In this document: positions 21,731 through 35,404 of the stretch, in pieces
Layout of the letters: each line of letters starts with the position of its first letter
Numbering within the stretch: the stretch's first letter is position 1
Assembly (NCBI GenBank): GCA_010015655.1
Contig: ML976758.1
Span: 157,710 to 221,709, forward strand
Direction: 5' to 3'
Length of the DNA stretch: 64,000 nt
DNA from: Bimuria novae-zelandiae CBS 107.79
Taxonomy: Eukaryota > Ascomycota > Dothideomycetes > Pleosporales > Didymosphaeriaceae
The notes under the pieces: generated by a model
What the model saw: only the letters and a program-made list of their open reading frames with translations
Told to the model about the DNA's origin: nothing
Databases searched by the model: none
Translations under genes and position numbers: made by a program

Positions 21731-24700
21731 CTACCGCCCACCAACCGGGCTCGTCGCCTTACTCGACGCCGACGCCGACCTCTTCAACCGCTTCTCCAGC
21801 AGTCCGTTCAGCAGCGAATCGAGCTGACTGCTCAGCCCTGACACCGTCTTGGTCTCTTCGACGAACAGCTGCGCCATGATCGGGTGTTCGGGCCCGACAG
21901 GGACGACACCTGTCGTGTCATTGATGACGAGCAGCATGTCTCTGATGTCGCTTCCGTCGTCGAGATACATGCGCAGCGAATGGTCCGACCAAGCAGGCAG
22001 CATCGTGCTCTCGGAGGAGTTTGGCGGTGCGTCGTCCATCGCCGTTTCTGGCACGGGCGCTGGTCGTGAGGGTGGCGGCAAAGACGATGCAGATGTTGGT
22101 TCTGTAGGATCTGGCTCCCTTGCTGCTCTAGAAGTGGATATAGTCGGCTTGCTTGGTTTGCTTGGTTGTGTGGTAGCCGGGCCGTCGTCAGGAGTGGGCG
22201 TCGAGATTGGTGAGCTCGTTTCTTGGCTGGAAGTGTCGCCCGTGAGGCCAGGAGGTTGCTGAGAATCGGATTCTGCGTCCTTTTCTGAGGCGTGGGGTTT
22301 TGCTGGCGGCTGGGCGTCGGCGGCCGACACATGCACGGGAGATTCGGAAAGGCGCCCGGTTGGATCCGGCTCATTTGATCGGGCTGACTGCGTCTGCATA
22401 TCCGGATCAGCAAACGGATCTTTTTCTTCCTCGTCAGAATCGAAGTCATCCAGCTGCACGCGCTGCTTGGCCGTTTTGACCTTCTCTGGTTTGGCCTCTC
22501 CATTTTGTGCGGGTTTGGTTATGTTGAGAGGATTGAGTTTCGAAGCGGCAGCGTTCAGCGATGAAGGCTTCTCAGGCGAGAGTGCGCGCTCTTCGATGGA
22601 ACGTTCAGTGCTCTCTCCGTCTTCTTCTGAGGGTACCATGCGCATTGTTGAAGTGGTCTGCGTGACCGGTTTGTCGGCGACGGGTTCCTGTGTAGTAACC
22701 TCTTGCACTGCCAAAGGCTCCTCCGTCTTCAGGATGCCCTTCACCTTCGATGGCGATTCCTCTCTTCCACGCTGCGGTTTCTGAAGTTTGCCTCTGCTTG
22801 ATTGCCTCGAAGGGGGTCCACTGTGATCTGAGGACGTGCGTTCCAACGATAATTCATCCGAAGGTTTCGATTGCGGCGATTCGCGACCAAATTCTTCTGA
22901 CTGCTTCGTAGACGGTTCCGCATCGCTGTCCATGGAGTCCATACCGACGCCCTTGCCCTTCTTGTCTTTGCGCTTGAAAAGACCACTAAGCATCCCAGAC
23001 TTCTTTTCCTTCTTTTTCTTGTCATCTTTGACCTTATCAGCGAATCCATTCTTTTCTAAGCTTTCAAGGCTAGGACCGCGCTCCTTGGAACCGGTTGTCG
23101 ATGTACTGGAGTCGTCCCGTAGTAAATTTGGCGTAAGGGTAATTTTGCGCGTCTCGGTGTTCTCATCCTTGAAGAATGAGTCTGTGTTGCGCATTGTACC
23201 ATTTCGAGAGACTTTCGGATCCAGAGGCTTGTCGAACATCTCATCGCTGCTTCTTTGTCTTTCTGGCCCGCTTCTCGCCGAGTCATTGGCGCCCTCACTC
23301 GTGTCTGATTCTGCTTCACCCTGCTTGTCTTTCTTGGTCCCATTCAAGAGCAAAGGCTTCACCTTCATGTTGTCGTCTGGTTCAGACTCTGACTTCTCGG
23401 CAGTGGCCTGTTGTTGCTGCGCCTGTGCCTGATTTGGGTCTGCACCACCGAACAGGTCGTCACCATCGTCCTCATCGGAAGAATAGTCATAGTCTGATGG
23501 TTCAAAATACTGCGGTTGGGCAAATTGCACTGTCTTTGCGTTGCGTCTTCGCATAGCCTTCTTAAGTGGATTCTTAGTCTTCTCCGCTGTGTCACCAAGC
23601 ATTGTTGCCGAAAGATCGATGTTCCGGTGTTTGTTTAATCGAGCTAACCGTTCCGTAGGTGTCTCAATGTGCTCCGCGGGCAGATAGCCAATGCTGTTAT
23701 CCTTAACAACGCGGACGAGCCACTAGAGATGGTAAGCAAAGTTTCGACAGGGTCAGCATGGTGACGCACCCAGTAGCTGTTGCTGTCGTCAAGCAGGACC
23801 ATAGTATCACCTTTGGTAGCATTTGCTTGCCCTTCGACCGTCGCGACGAATGTATGCAGGGAGTACACGAATTCGAAATCGATGTCCTCTACTTCACGTA
23901 AGCACTCTCCACCCCAACCTGAGTCCACGAAGCGGGGGTCATCAGAGAAAGAGAAGGAAATGTCGTTGGATTCATCATCTTCATTGTCCAAGGTCGCATC
24001 CCAGCTGTCGGCGTCGCTATCGTCTGTCCAGGAGTTCCCGTCTTCCTCGCTAGATGTTAGTGGTGAGTGAACAATCGTGTGGCTCCGCAGTAGTGCTTCC
24101 TCGCAATTCTGTGGTAGGCTGCTCGATCTCTTAGGTATCTCGTAGCTGCTCCTCTTAGGTTCGTCGAATGGATCCTCGTGGGGAAGGTTGGTTAGCAAAG
24201 GGGTAGGAACAGGCTCCAACATACACCGCACCGTATCGTCGTCCGATTCGGACAACAAAGATCCCGGGGAGTCCAGTAGCATATTCTGTAGTCGATTCTC
24301 CACTTTGATGAGATGTTCCGTATTGGGACTAACGGTGCAGACTTGTCCGGCTCCGGCAATAGCATGATCCTGGTCGCTGGTGGTCCTTGGCCCGGCATAC
24401 TCACCATGATGATGATCCGCTGACTGTGTCTTGTAGCTATTCTGAGAAAAAAGTGACAGGGGTGTAGGAGGTCGATAAGAAGATTGTGTGTTTGATCTTG
24501 CGCTGCCAGCTGGGACTCGGAGCGGTCTTCGAGCAGCAGCCACGGATAAAGGAAAATGGATAGGCGTCTCTGTGAATGGAGAAGAAGAGTCGCAGCCTGC
24601 CGAAGACGACGGCGGCGACACGACTGGCGAAGAACTTCGGCTTGGGGATGAGCCGCGCTCCTGCCAGATAGTAGTAGAATGAAATGGTAACCCACCATCG

Positions 24701-25080
24701 GATATCGAGGGTGAGCTCGATATTCTGTCCATGTCGTCCAGATCTTCCTCAGCGTCGGCGTCTTGCAGGTCGGCATCGTCGCCCTCGCCGCTCATGCCGC
24801 CATTCAGCCTGACGGCAGCATTGTCCCCCGCATTGCCACTGACTGCTACGGTGCTCTCGTCGTCGGAGGCGGGCTCGTCGCGCAGGCCGTTCGCATCGTT
24901 CTGTTGGCCATTCTGCAGGCGCCCCTCTTCGTCGGAACGCTCCTCTTCGACCCGGCGCAGCGAAGCTTCCTGGTGGGGAGCGGCCGGGCCAATTCCGAGC
25001 GGCGCTGGGTGACCGGGCTGGTGGGTGTGGTCCTGGGCGGTCGGCGACGACTTGTCCTGGAGGTCCAGCGTATCTACCAT
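21731..25080 (-). CDS. SH3-domain polarity scaffold, Tea4/Bud14 homologue
   Basis: Exons 25080-23770 and 23722-21731 join across a 48-nt intron and give 1100 aa. The N-terminal 370 residues are acidic and disordered. The SH3 domain is at about 405-465 (FEFVYSLHTFVATVEGQ, KGDTMVLLDDSNSYWWLVRV, IGYLPAEHIETP); the intron splits the two tryptophans of its WW pair. Downstream, RRRNAKTVQFAQP contains a K-T-V-Q-F match to the PP1-docking RVxF motif. Fission yeast Tea4 and budding yeast Bud14 use SH3 plus PP1 binding at growth sites to bring in PP1 and regulate formins. The C-terminal 600 residues are charged and low-complexity, with one conserved patch near the end (LRMYLDDGSDIRDMLLVIND). An in-frame stop precedes ATG 25080, fixing the start. 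Confidence 0.9.
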
Positions 25081-26674
25081 AGCTAATCAGTGCCTATGCT
25101 TGCCCACGGACGCATTCCGGCCTACCAGCTCTGACAATCTGAGGGCGCGTCATGCTCGCTCATGTCCCCCGCGCGGCGCTGCGTCTACGTGTATGTATTT
25201 TTGAGGGCGCAGAGTCGCCAAGCCAGCTGCGGCGCAATGGGCGTGCGAGGGGGGCCTGCGGCTCAACGCAGTTCGTCGCAGCGTCGATGTCGGAAGAATG
25301 CGTGGTGCGTGAAGGAATGGAGGACGTCGTCCAGCGGCGGCCGAAGAGGCATGCACTTGTTGACGCACATGCAATTGTAATTGCGGAGGCAGGCGAGACT
25401 GGCGGCGGAGGAGTTCGCGGAGTCGTTTCACAGCGAAAGCCAATGGCGCGGCGACGGAACACCCACAGCGGGCGGCGGGCGTGCAGGGCCTTGGGTCGCT
25501 TGGGGACTGTAGGGGCGTGGTGCGCACGGCGACGGCGAGACGTCTGCGCAATATTGTTATTACGGTGGTGCTGATGTTCGGCGTTGCTGCGGCTGGGTGC
25601 GTAGGTACAGCAGTAGCAGGAATTATTTCGGGCATAGACTAAGGACACCCATTTCCAAAATGACGGCCCCTTGCCATCGTAAAACACAGCCGTGTCGAAC
25701 GCCATTGGCCGCCTCGCGCGCTAGTCCGAGGACACAGCGATGATCAAGCCCGCGATAAAGGGGCTCGGAGAATACATACAGCAGGCACTGATCCACGCTG
25801 TATCCATTCCCAGCGGCAGACGGACCGAACGACTTCCCCTCTTTCTTTAGCACAAGAATGTGGTGGTGAGTCTGCAACATCAAACAGAACACAGGTGTTT
25901 CAATCTGCCCGCGCCTCCTTGATCATCATCTACCGCAACGCCCCACGCTGTACCGCACTGCTTTGTGGAGACGCCAGCTAGAGAGCTAGAGAGCTAGAGG
26001 AGCCTCAGGCACCGATGGTCCGTTGATGTATAACTATGACTCCATACGGCGATGCCGTCACTATCACACACCTGTAGTTCGTCAGCGACCGATTCGCCCG
26101 CCTCTGACGCCAGCGCCGTGAGTTCAAGCGCATGGCGGCTGCGTCGGTGATTATCCAATGACGTCTCCTTGTCTCAGGGAAGATCAACGCGCATATGCAA
26201 GATCCCGTGGACTCGAGGTAGCCGCCCATTCCGCGGCGCATGAAGCATCCAACAATAACATGCAATTCTAACAAGTGGCAACTCCTACGCATAATAGGGA
26301 GCAGACAAGGGCGCTCGGTGTGTCTGACAGGAAAACAATAGGAAGCTCATTTCAATTACAAGGTACTATCCAGGCAGCAATGCAAGTCGTCTCCATATCC
26401 AAAATAAAGCAGCATAACGCCGTGCAATGCTGTAGTGAAACGCCAGAACCCAATGCAGAGCGCTAAACATCGACCCAACGCTAGATGTGAAAAGGGGTAT
26501 CGTGAATGGTAGAGACCACGTAGTAATAAAATCGCCATGACGTCCACCATGAGAGAAGGAGAATTGCAGCGTCGTGAATCGGCTCCAGTCCTGCTATGCC
26601 GTGCGTCGCAAAAGGCAGTCTTCAGCGGCGGTGTCCTTTGCTGGGCTCGTCCACCCAGTACCAGCGCAATAGCC
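25081..26674. other. Intergenic region / long 5' leader of the Tea4/Bud14 gene
   Basis: About 1.6 kb. A 181-codon minus-strand ORF (25160-25705) and overlapping plus-strand ORFs are arginine-, alanine- and proline-rich in several frames, as expected for GC-rich noncoding DNA. A short GAGAGCTA repeat sits near 25980-26000. No supported gene. Confidence 0.45.
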
Positions 26675-27465
26675 TCAACTCTTCCTATTCGTTGCTGTTG
26701 ACGCCGCCGCCAGTATCGCCTTCACACGGTCAATCCTACTGACCGCCTTCTCCAGCCTCTCCAACCTCGCCATCTTGTCCTTGTCCTTCTGTTCCAGGAG
26801 CTCGACCCTAGCCTCGAGCTTCGCTCGCGCCTTCCTCTCTTGCGCGACCATCTCGTTCGCCTGGCTGAAGAGCTGCACGCTCAACTCCTCAATCTCAATG
26901 TCTATCTTGCGTGCCTTCTCTTCCGCTTTCGCGCGCAGTGCTCGCTCCTTCTCTAGCTGTTCCAAGAGCCCAGAGTCGGCAGAAGGAGCGGGCGAATGAG
27001 ATATTGACTGTATAGGCGGATTTGGCGAGCCTCTTCGGAGGAAGGAAAAGCGGGATTGTCGCGCAGCAGAGGCCGAGTTCGCAGTTGCAGGGCGAGCTTC
27101 TTCGTTGGAGGAACGGGTCGGTTGCAGCGAGTCTTGTGTGTCGCTTCGTAGGGGGCCGTTCTGCGTTCTCATGTTCCGCAGTTGGTCTTCGTAGTCCGCG
27201 CATTTGTCCACTGTTCTCTGTGTCAGTCCATGTTCTAAGCGCGCCCGCGCGCAGTCACAACATGAGTACACTGCGTCAACATACCAGCAGCCGTCGCCTT
27301 CTCAGTCAACAACTCGACCTGGCCCTCCAAGTCTCGTATCCTCTGCTGTGCCCCTTCTGCTTCCCTCATGTCCAAGTCCGCCCCGCAGCTCGGACAGCTG
27401 CCTCTTTGCATGTGCTTTGCGGGTATCGACGGAGCTGGCAGTCCTTCTGGGATGGCTGCTGCCAT
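26675..27465 (-). CDS. Sec2-domain coiled-coil protein (Rab GEF-like)
   Basis: Exons 27465-27285 and 27210-26675 give 238 aa; the splice joins TEKATAA to VDKCADYEDQL in one coiled coil. The N-terminus has a CPSCGADL motif. Heptad-rich helices follow, with a serine-rich break at about 85-140. The second helix contains EELSVQLFSQANEMVAQERK, close to the Sec2/Rabin8 core (LxxxLFxxAN.MV) that opens the Rab GTPase Sec4/Rab8 for secretory vesicle traffic. It is much shorter than yeast Sec2 (759 aa), so this is a small Sec2-domain protein; GEF activity is inferred only from the core motif. Confidence 0.78.
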
Positions 27466-28310
27466 GTTTCGCGCGCGCAGTGCGCAGTATGTATTTATTT
27501 GTCGAGTCCTCACAGCCGCAGACGCGATGACGACGTAGCCGCTGTCAGAAATAGATAGTAGTCAGATTAGTAGTGGGAACGGGGCGAAGGTTGAATGCGA
27601 AACCCGTGTGTTTCGGACGTGGGCCACCTTACCCATGGTACGTAGATCCAGGGTCCTCTCTAGCGTTATCTCTTTTGGGAAGATTACCCGCCACGTAGAG
27701 CCGTAGACCTCTGGTACGCACGTGCCAAAGTATTCACATTGGTCTTGGTCTGCATGTTGACTACCCACGGTTTGCATCCCACGCCCACGCTCACGGAGAC
27801 GATCAATCAATCACGAGCTTGAACGCACACTCCCCACATCCCGTTGAGACAACCCACGAGCTCCACAAGACGACCTAGTCATGCTCATGCTTCCCGGTCA
27901 TCAACCGATCGACTGGATAAGGTTTTCCCTTCCTCTTTCCTTGGTTACAGCGCAAAACTCACGAGCTTGCTAAATGCACAACAGCGAGCTCCCTTACCCT
28001 CTTTATCACACTCAGCTCAATTGAAATGCTCCCGAGGTCGAATATCGATTCCGCTATCGGCCCTAGTGCGCACGAGAACAAAATGTTGAATGCCGATGAA
28101 CATATACCGATTCATCAGCTGAAGCTGATTAATAGGTTATTTTCAATCGATATGTGTAAATTCAGCGCCGCTTTCGGGCATGTCTCTAGGCTTCAGAACA
28201 TGTGGCCCAAGGCAGCCATGTGGGCCGCTTTCGGGGCCTCAGAAACAGGAAATGGAAGATATACTATTGAAATGAAACAACTCACAACGAGAAACCCTCG
28301 AAATTATAAG
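27466..28310. other. Intergenic region bordering the transposon island
   Basis: About 850 bp of normal composition between the Sec2-domain gene and the left inverted terminus. A plus-strand ORF (28026-28424) runs across the element boundary and has no recognisable domain, so I do not call it a gene. Confidence 0.45.
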
Positions 28311-28313
28311 CTA

Positions 28314-28410
28314 GCGCATACAGTTACTGGCCACCTAGTGTTTCCGGCCACCTTGGCAGAACGCGACTCCTGCACACAACACGCGATATCTTCCCACAAC
28401 GCTCATCAAA
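28314..28410 (+). repeat. Left terminal inverted repeat of the outer element
   Basis: Matches the reverse complement of 38045-38117, with a 17-bp insertion (a partial repeat of GGCCACC) and scattered transitions. Confidence 0.75.
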
Positions 28411-29472
28411 ATAGATGCCCGTGAGCTCTCTATGCAAGCAGCTATCAGCAATTACAACGCAGGCATTTATATTAGTCTATACGCTATTATAAAGGCTTAT
28501 TATATTTTTTTATCTTATAAAGCTAACTTAGTAGCGCGTTAAATAGCGTGCTTAGCTATTAGCACTAGTAGTAATTAACTCTTATATAAGTGGACTTTTT
28601 ATTAAACTAAATTCTTAATAAAGGCGCACGCGCTTACCCTCCTTTATATATTTATATTTAAAAAATAGCTAAATAAATTTTATATATAAATAGTAATATT
28701 TTAGCTTATTAGGAAATTTTAAGTATTTTATTTTTTTTAGCGCTAATTACGCGTTACCTTTATAATTAGTAAAAAGCGAAAGGCTTAAAGAGCTAATATA
28801 ATAATACTAAAGTAGTTATACGCATTCCTAAAGAAGGAGCGCTATATTATTTACTATTATTAAATTAAAAAAAAGTTTTATAAAGTTTATAATTTAAACT
28901 AGCTAGTAAGTATTTAGTATTTACTTATTTAATATTAATTACGTGCTTAGCTTGTTATAGGTTTCTTAGAGGCCTACTACGCCTACACGTTAATAGTCGC
29001 CTTAGTAGTAGTTCTAGAGCTTTCTCTCTACTCTTTAGGGTTCTTATAATCTCTATATAACGTAGCATAGTATCTAGAGCGTTAAGAATCTAGGGCGTAC
29101 GACCTAACTACTCTTATAAAAAGCAGGTAAGGCTCTAGTAGCTATAAATGCTAAAGCTATAAGCCTAAAAGTAAAAAAAAAATTACTTTTTAGCGTTAAT
29201 AAAAGCGCGTTTAAGTAAGCTTAAATTAATATTTTATAAAAGTAAAAAGTATTAAAAAAGTTATAAGCGTAGCTAAAACTTTAGTAGCTTAATTATATAA
29301 ACTTACTAACGTGGTTCACCACCGAGCGAGCCAATCCCACTAAGCGGGCCAACTTTGCTAAATACAGTCCACCTCTAGCTTATACTATAATGCTATTATA
29401 ATATAACGCGTAATAACCTTATACTAAAAGTATACTATAGCTTACTATTTAAGCTATAATTAAAAATTATAA

Positions 29473-29722
29473 TGTCGGTTCACAGGTAGCAAGGAATGAA
29501 CAAGTAACTCTCTGTCTTTGGTATCTAGTGTCTGTATTTTCTGTGTGTTCTATAATAGTTCTATATACCTTCCTTCCAGTTCTCGTGGATGTGAGCGAGT
29601 ACCAGGTGGTGTGGAGGCGAAGGGGTTTCGGTACAGTATTAGGTTAACTGGAAGTGAGGGGGTATAAGGGTATAATTAGGTTACACAGTTCCCTTAGCGC
29701 GGAAGGCGAGGCAGTGCAGACA
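29473..29722 (-). repeat. 250-bp LTR (3' LTR of the copia element)
   Basis: Begins TGTCGGTTCACAGG and ends GCAGTGCAGACA on the plus strand. About ten transitions separate it from the other LTR. Confidence 0.93.
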
Positions 29723-32700
29723 CTGGCAGCTTTTCTTTTATAGTAAAATAAGTATGGATCAGGTGTACACTTGCTGGAGAGGCTGTTTGCGAAAGTCAGA
29801 AGGTAATAACTATAGTAGTTGTCGTAATTATTGTTAGAGCTAGTTTATAGGGTCCTTACGTATTACCTATCCGTCAACTCGTATACGCAGCGAGTTTGTA
29901 TTAATAAGAGTTTTTAGGGCTTTATTTAGCGATGTTTTTGTTATAGCGTTAGCAGGGTTGTCTTGGCTATTTACCTATTAAACCTTAAATAACTCCCTTC
30001 TCTTATAGGATTAACGTAAGGCCATAATATTAATTATTAGTCGTTTTTCCTTAGTCGTTCCTAGCTTGACAATACACTCATATAGTAAGTATGAGTCTGT
30101 ACAAACTACTAGGGGGAGAGATAGCAGACTAAGCTACTTTGTAACCATGGCAAGCGTTGAGGTAATAGAGTAGGCAAGGTCAACGCCTCCTACCATTACG
30201 TAAATTTCTAACGCAAGGACGCTCCGGGTCACGCGTTTACTCTTCGCGGAGCTCTAGTAAATAAGATTACTATAAATAGTAAACTCTATATTAGTAGCGT
30301 CTTCCATGGCTACTATAATTATGTAGCTAATTTAGCTACTTAAATCTTTGTTATTTGCGAAGGAGCCATTAACAAATATAAAAACTTTAGCCTAAGCTAG
30401 GTTAAGTGCCTTATAGGTGAGGCTATAATTAAGATTATTTAGTTGCTACTGTAGGCGTTTATTTAACGCGTTAACGTTGTTAATAATAGGCTCTTAAGTT
30501 TATGCGGTAATAGAGAGGTTAAAAGTCGCCTCTAGTTAGTAGATACTCGCGATGTAGGCGCCGCGAGCCCTCTACTTAACGTACTATTATTAATAGTTAG
30601 CTAAGCTTACGTTAATAAGCTAAATCTTCTTGCCCTAATCCTTTTATTATAGTAAGAGCTTGCCAGTGTAATTAATTAATAGGACACAGCTATTAAAAAT
30701 TAATAGAGTAGTAGGTGTTAGCTTCTCCTTTAGCTTAGCTATAAACGTTAACTCCTTCTCCTTTAGGTTAGAGAAACATTCATCCGCAAGGATAAGTGTG
30801 TCGTTAGTCTACATGCCTACTATGCCAAAGGCGTCCTAAGTAGTGGTTACAAGTAGGCATAGGTTATATATTAAGGTCTCTATGTAAAGCTTTTCCTTGT
30901 GATAAGCGCTGTACGTTGCCCACTAATAAGTACTAGCTTTAGCTAGGCCGTATAGGGGCTTCTCAACTATTATAACCGTGCCAGGTGGATACTTGTATTT
31001 AATTTCCTTAGGTAAGTGGGCGATAACTACTTAGTTAAGCTTTATGCGTGACTATATATATGCTTAGGTAATATCTCGCAGCCAAAGCGAGATTTCTCTA
31101 TTTATTAATATAACTCTATTACGCATGAGTGAAGGAGTAATAGCTAGTATAATTTATTAGCTAGCTTACTAGATAGTCGGCGATTAGGTAAGAATTATTG
31201 CTTTGCTATCGTCTTAATAGCCTTACACTACGAGGCGTGATTTCTTATATAGGGTAGTAATAGTCTTGCCTTTAATTTCGCGTACTAGTTATAACTTAAA
31301 AATCTATCCTTAGTGCTTGCAGGGATCGTATTGCTTAAAGCGGAAGACTCTATTAGTAATAAGGCTATTAATTTCCTTATTATCTAATAGCTTAAATAAT
31401 TAGCTAGGTGTAGTTATCCTTTGCTCTTTACGCAACTAAATAGAAAGTAGCTAGTTAGTATTCTCTTTATGCGTTATAAAGACCTCTATCATGTGAGCTT
31501 CGTTAGGCGCTGTGTAAACAGTGTACGCTATAGGAGCCACACGAGCTATCCTAGGAGGGTTCGCGCGGGCTATAGTGGCTTTAGGCTTATTCTTACTACC
31601 TTTAGGTTAGCTACGTTTTTATTAAGGGAGTTTAGAAGCTTATTCTTAATGCTAGTTAGTTACACTAGTTTCGCTGTCTTTATCCTGGTTATCGTCTCCG
31701 TTGTCTGGCATATCTATTAGGTGGCTATTATCCTTATTATTAATCGCTAGTGGCGTGGCTAGTTCGTTGTTTATCGGGGAGGTATCCGTATAGTACGGCT
31801 TAACAACCGTTAAGCGGAAATTTGTAGGGCCATGCGGCAGCTGTATTATACAGGTCTTATTTATTATAGTAATAAGCTTATAGGGCCCTATCTATCTATT
31901 CTTCTCGCGCTAGACGCGCACGTCGGAGTTAATAGGCAGTATAGTTATTTTAAGCGTTATAGGTCTATTACGCGTTACTAGTATATCGTTAATTTGGCGC
32001 GTCTCGTGTACCTATTGTACCTCTCTTATAGCCTTTTTAATAACAGCAGCGCGTTAAGTAATTAATAGTGACAAGGGAGAGTCTTCTATTATTCATGGGT
32101 AGGCGCCGAAGACAAGGAGCGTAGGCACTAGGCTATTAGGACCTATAGTGTTATTAATAGCTTTAATAGCTATTTGCAAGATAAGCTGCCTGTTTATTAT
32201 TATAGGTAAATTAGCTTAGATAGTCTTAAAAGCACGTTATAATAGAGTATAGTACTGCTCTATCTTGCCTACGCTATTATAAGCTTCTATAGGTACTTCT
32301 TTAATATTAATTAATAGTGACTTAGCAAGTTACTTAAATTTAGTAGAAATAAAGTTCCTGCTAGCGTTATAGACAAGATACTTAGGTAGTCTAAGGTAGG
32401 TATTAATCTAGTAATGCTATAGAGCGTCTTAAGTGCTTGCGGCTAATGCATCTTTAAGAAAGCAAGCAGCTTAAAAGGTAGTTACGTTATTAACTATATA
32501 TAAAACAGGTTTTCTATTTAGGTACATAATATTAATAATTACCTTATAGTTAAAGTCTAGGTCTAGTTCCTTAAGCTTAAATCTAAAGCGTCTAGGTGCT
32601 TTCTAATTCAGTTGGCACTATTAGTAGTACTTAATAAGCTTGTTAATAAGCTCCTTATAGACGTTATTATAGCTAGCGCGAATAAGCAAGTCGTAAAGCT

Positions 32701-35404
32701 AATAAGCTAATAGGTAGCTAAATTATTAGTGGAGCTAGCGTAGCTTAGTCTTTATAAGGTAGTAGCTAGCGGCTGCGGTGCGTTTAGGTTAATTTACAAG
32801 GAGCTATAGATAGCCCTATTTACGTATAACTAGGTGTAGCTAGTTGCCCTGGACTAGTACGTTGCGCAGGTTGTCATATCTAACGCCTAGTCTATCTATA
32901 TTAGCTAGATAGAGTAAGAATGGCGTATTAGTAGGTAGCACGTAGAACGTGACTTTACTAATTACTGTGTCGACGTGTAGGGTGCCTATGGATGTAATTG
33001 CCTGGCCTTTACCAAAGCGGATTTGGTGCTGCCTGGCTATTAAGGTATCTATTTACAAGCTTGTAGCTGCCTGTAGAGTAGTCGCTTATAGTTCTCTAGC
33101 TATTAAGACGCCTAAGGCTCCCGTGTTAGGTATAATGCCCTAAAAGACTTTCTTATTATATTAATCCTTAAATATAAATATAGTGGCGAGCGTGTTATCT
33201 ATAGCCCTAAACGCGTTAATTCGTGTAGTCGCGTGGTATATAGCTTAGTCGTTTAAGTAGGCAATTATCTAATTACTATTAATTATACTAAAGAACTTAG
33301 TGATAAACTAATCTCCCTTAGTTATTATTTCTGTAGCGAGCATCTGCTAGGCCTCGTTGTTAATTTTAATACCTTTATACTTAGTTAAGAAAGCGTGAAA
33401 GTTAGTAACGTTAGGTTACGCGTTATATAAGTAGGCTAACGCTATCTAGCGAAATTTATAATAGGATTACTTGCGCTTATCCCTATAGTGCTTTATTAAC
33501 TAGTAGCTAGGTTTACTATAAATAAAGTATTTCTTTTAAGATTGCAGTTGCTTAGGTGGCAGTGGCTATTAGAAGGGTAACCCTCGAGAGTTACCTTAAT
33601 AGGGTCCACAATTGTTAACGTCTTACGACGAGAAGCGCGATAAGAATCCTTATAATTTATTACCTTAACCTCTTTATAAGCCTTTACCTCTGTAGATCCT
33701 ATTAGTCTAGTACTACTTATAGCCGTTTGCGTTAGGGTCGTCCTTATAGAGGTGTTAGAGGTTGTAGTAGTTCTAATACTCCTTATTAATAATATATTAT
33801 ATTAGGCTTAGATTGCGCGCCTCGCGCGAGCGGGTGGCAGCGCTAATAGATAAGTATAGAGTAGAGTAGAGGCCTTTAAAAGTAGGCGCTAGGGCGAAGA
33901 GGGTAAAATTATAGTCCTTAATACTACTACACGCGTTAAGTAGTTATTCGTGTAGCACGTTATTACCTTAGTAGTTATAGCCTAGCCCGCGTTAAAGCTT
34001 CTAAAGCTTATTAATAAGTAATTAAAGAGCATTAAGACAAAATTTATTAAAGTAGGCGCTAATTATACGTGCTAGCGTAGTTATTCTCTACTTACTAAGG
34101 TATAATTAATAATTCTCTTTATTATAGAAGTGGCTCTTTGTTATACCTATTATTATCTTAAGATTATAGCCCTGACCCGCGAGGCAGTTATAGTAGTAGT
34201 TAGACGCTCTGTCTTTTAGTATAATAGAAAAAGCTTAATCCTAGTGTTACTTAAGTAGCCCTATCTTGCTGCAATTATCTTAGAAGATTCTAAATTTAGT
34301 GTTAAACACGTTATATAGCTTACCTCTAAAGCACTTCTTATTGTCGTATAGCTTATAGAGGTCTATAATAAGTTAATATATATTATTAAGACGTGTGGCG
34401 TCTGTAGGGCTTTCGTGCTATAGATGGGGGTTGTATATATTATACTAGTTTAGCTACTGCGTAGAGGATAAAGGCGCGTTATGCTACTAATAAGGGGGCA
34501 GGTATGTGGTAGGCTACTATTTTAGTAGAGGTATAGGTTAGTAGATAGTGCGTGCTATTAGAGCTAGTTAAGGAGAAGTAAAGTGCGCAAAAGGTTATTA
34601 AGAAGATTATTATAATAGAGGCGTATTATATAGAGGCAATGTCGTAAGATTTAGATTAAAGCGCGAGTTAAACCTCTTATTTATTTTAAGCTAGTAAGCA
34701 ACCTCTTTATTAGTCTATTCGTGATAGTCGCCTTGCAGCGCTTCTATAATATTATAGGTAATTAACTTATTATCCTTAGCTATAAAGACGCCTTGCTTGC
34801 GTAGGTAGTTTTGTAATTTAGTAATAAGAGATTTATTGCCTTTATTAAAGAGTTCTTTTAGCTATTCTTTAAAGATAACAGTTATCTGCTCTTATAGCTT
34901 ATAGTCCTCTTATTCTTTGTTTCGGGAGATCCGGTAGTAGAAGAGGATATATATATTTATACTCTTTATATTAATTTTTGTAATGTCTGTATTCTTATTA
35001 ACATTAAGGGGCTAGCCCTAACTATCCTCGTTAATAAGCGCTTGTTCTTCCTTTATAAGGTGGTTGGTGAAAGGCATTATAGGAAAGCGATTTAGGGGTC
35101 GTAAGGCGTCTTTTTAAGAGAGTAAGACGCAGGTTTATTAATAGTACTATTAGTAGCGGGTACTATAGAGCGTAATAGACAAGGACTTAAGTAAACGCTT
35201 AGAGTCCTTATTGCTTAGTAGTAGGCTACGACGCGCGAGCTTCTGGCGAAGGCGTAATAGACGCGGAGACCTAAGTAAACGCTTAGGGTCTCGTTAGCAC
35301 ACAGTTTAGGGTATTGCTATACCCCTCGTCGTGTCTCTTCTAGTTCTCCTTGCTGTCTGTGGTTATCTCTTATAGTATTAACTATAAGGGTAACTACTAA
35401 TTAG

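Noticed and set aside
25160..25705. 181-aa minus-strand ORF upstream of the Tea4/Bud14 gene
   Set aside because: Overlapping frames on both strands are also open and arginine/proline-rich, which is typical of GC-rich noncoding DNA. No domain or intron support.
28026..28424. 132-aa plus-strand ORF at the left border of the island
   Set aside because: It crosses the left inverted terminus and has no domain, so it is unlikely to be a real gene.
31469..31720. 83-aa ORF as a small gene in the island
   Set aside because: It lies on the strand opposite to the copia coding direction, in AT-rich RIP DNA, and has no recognisable domain.
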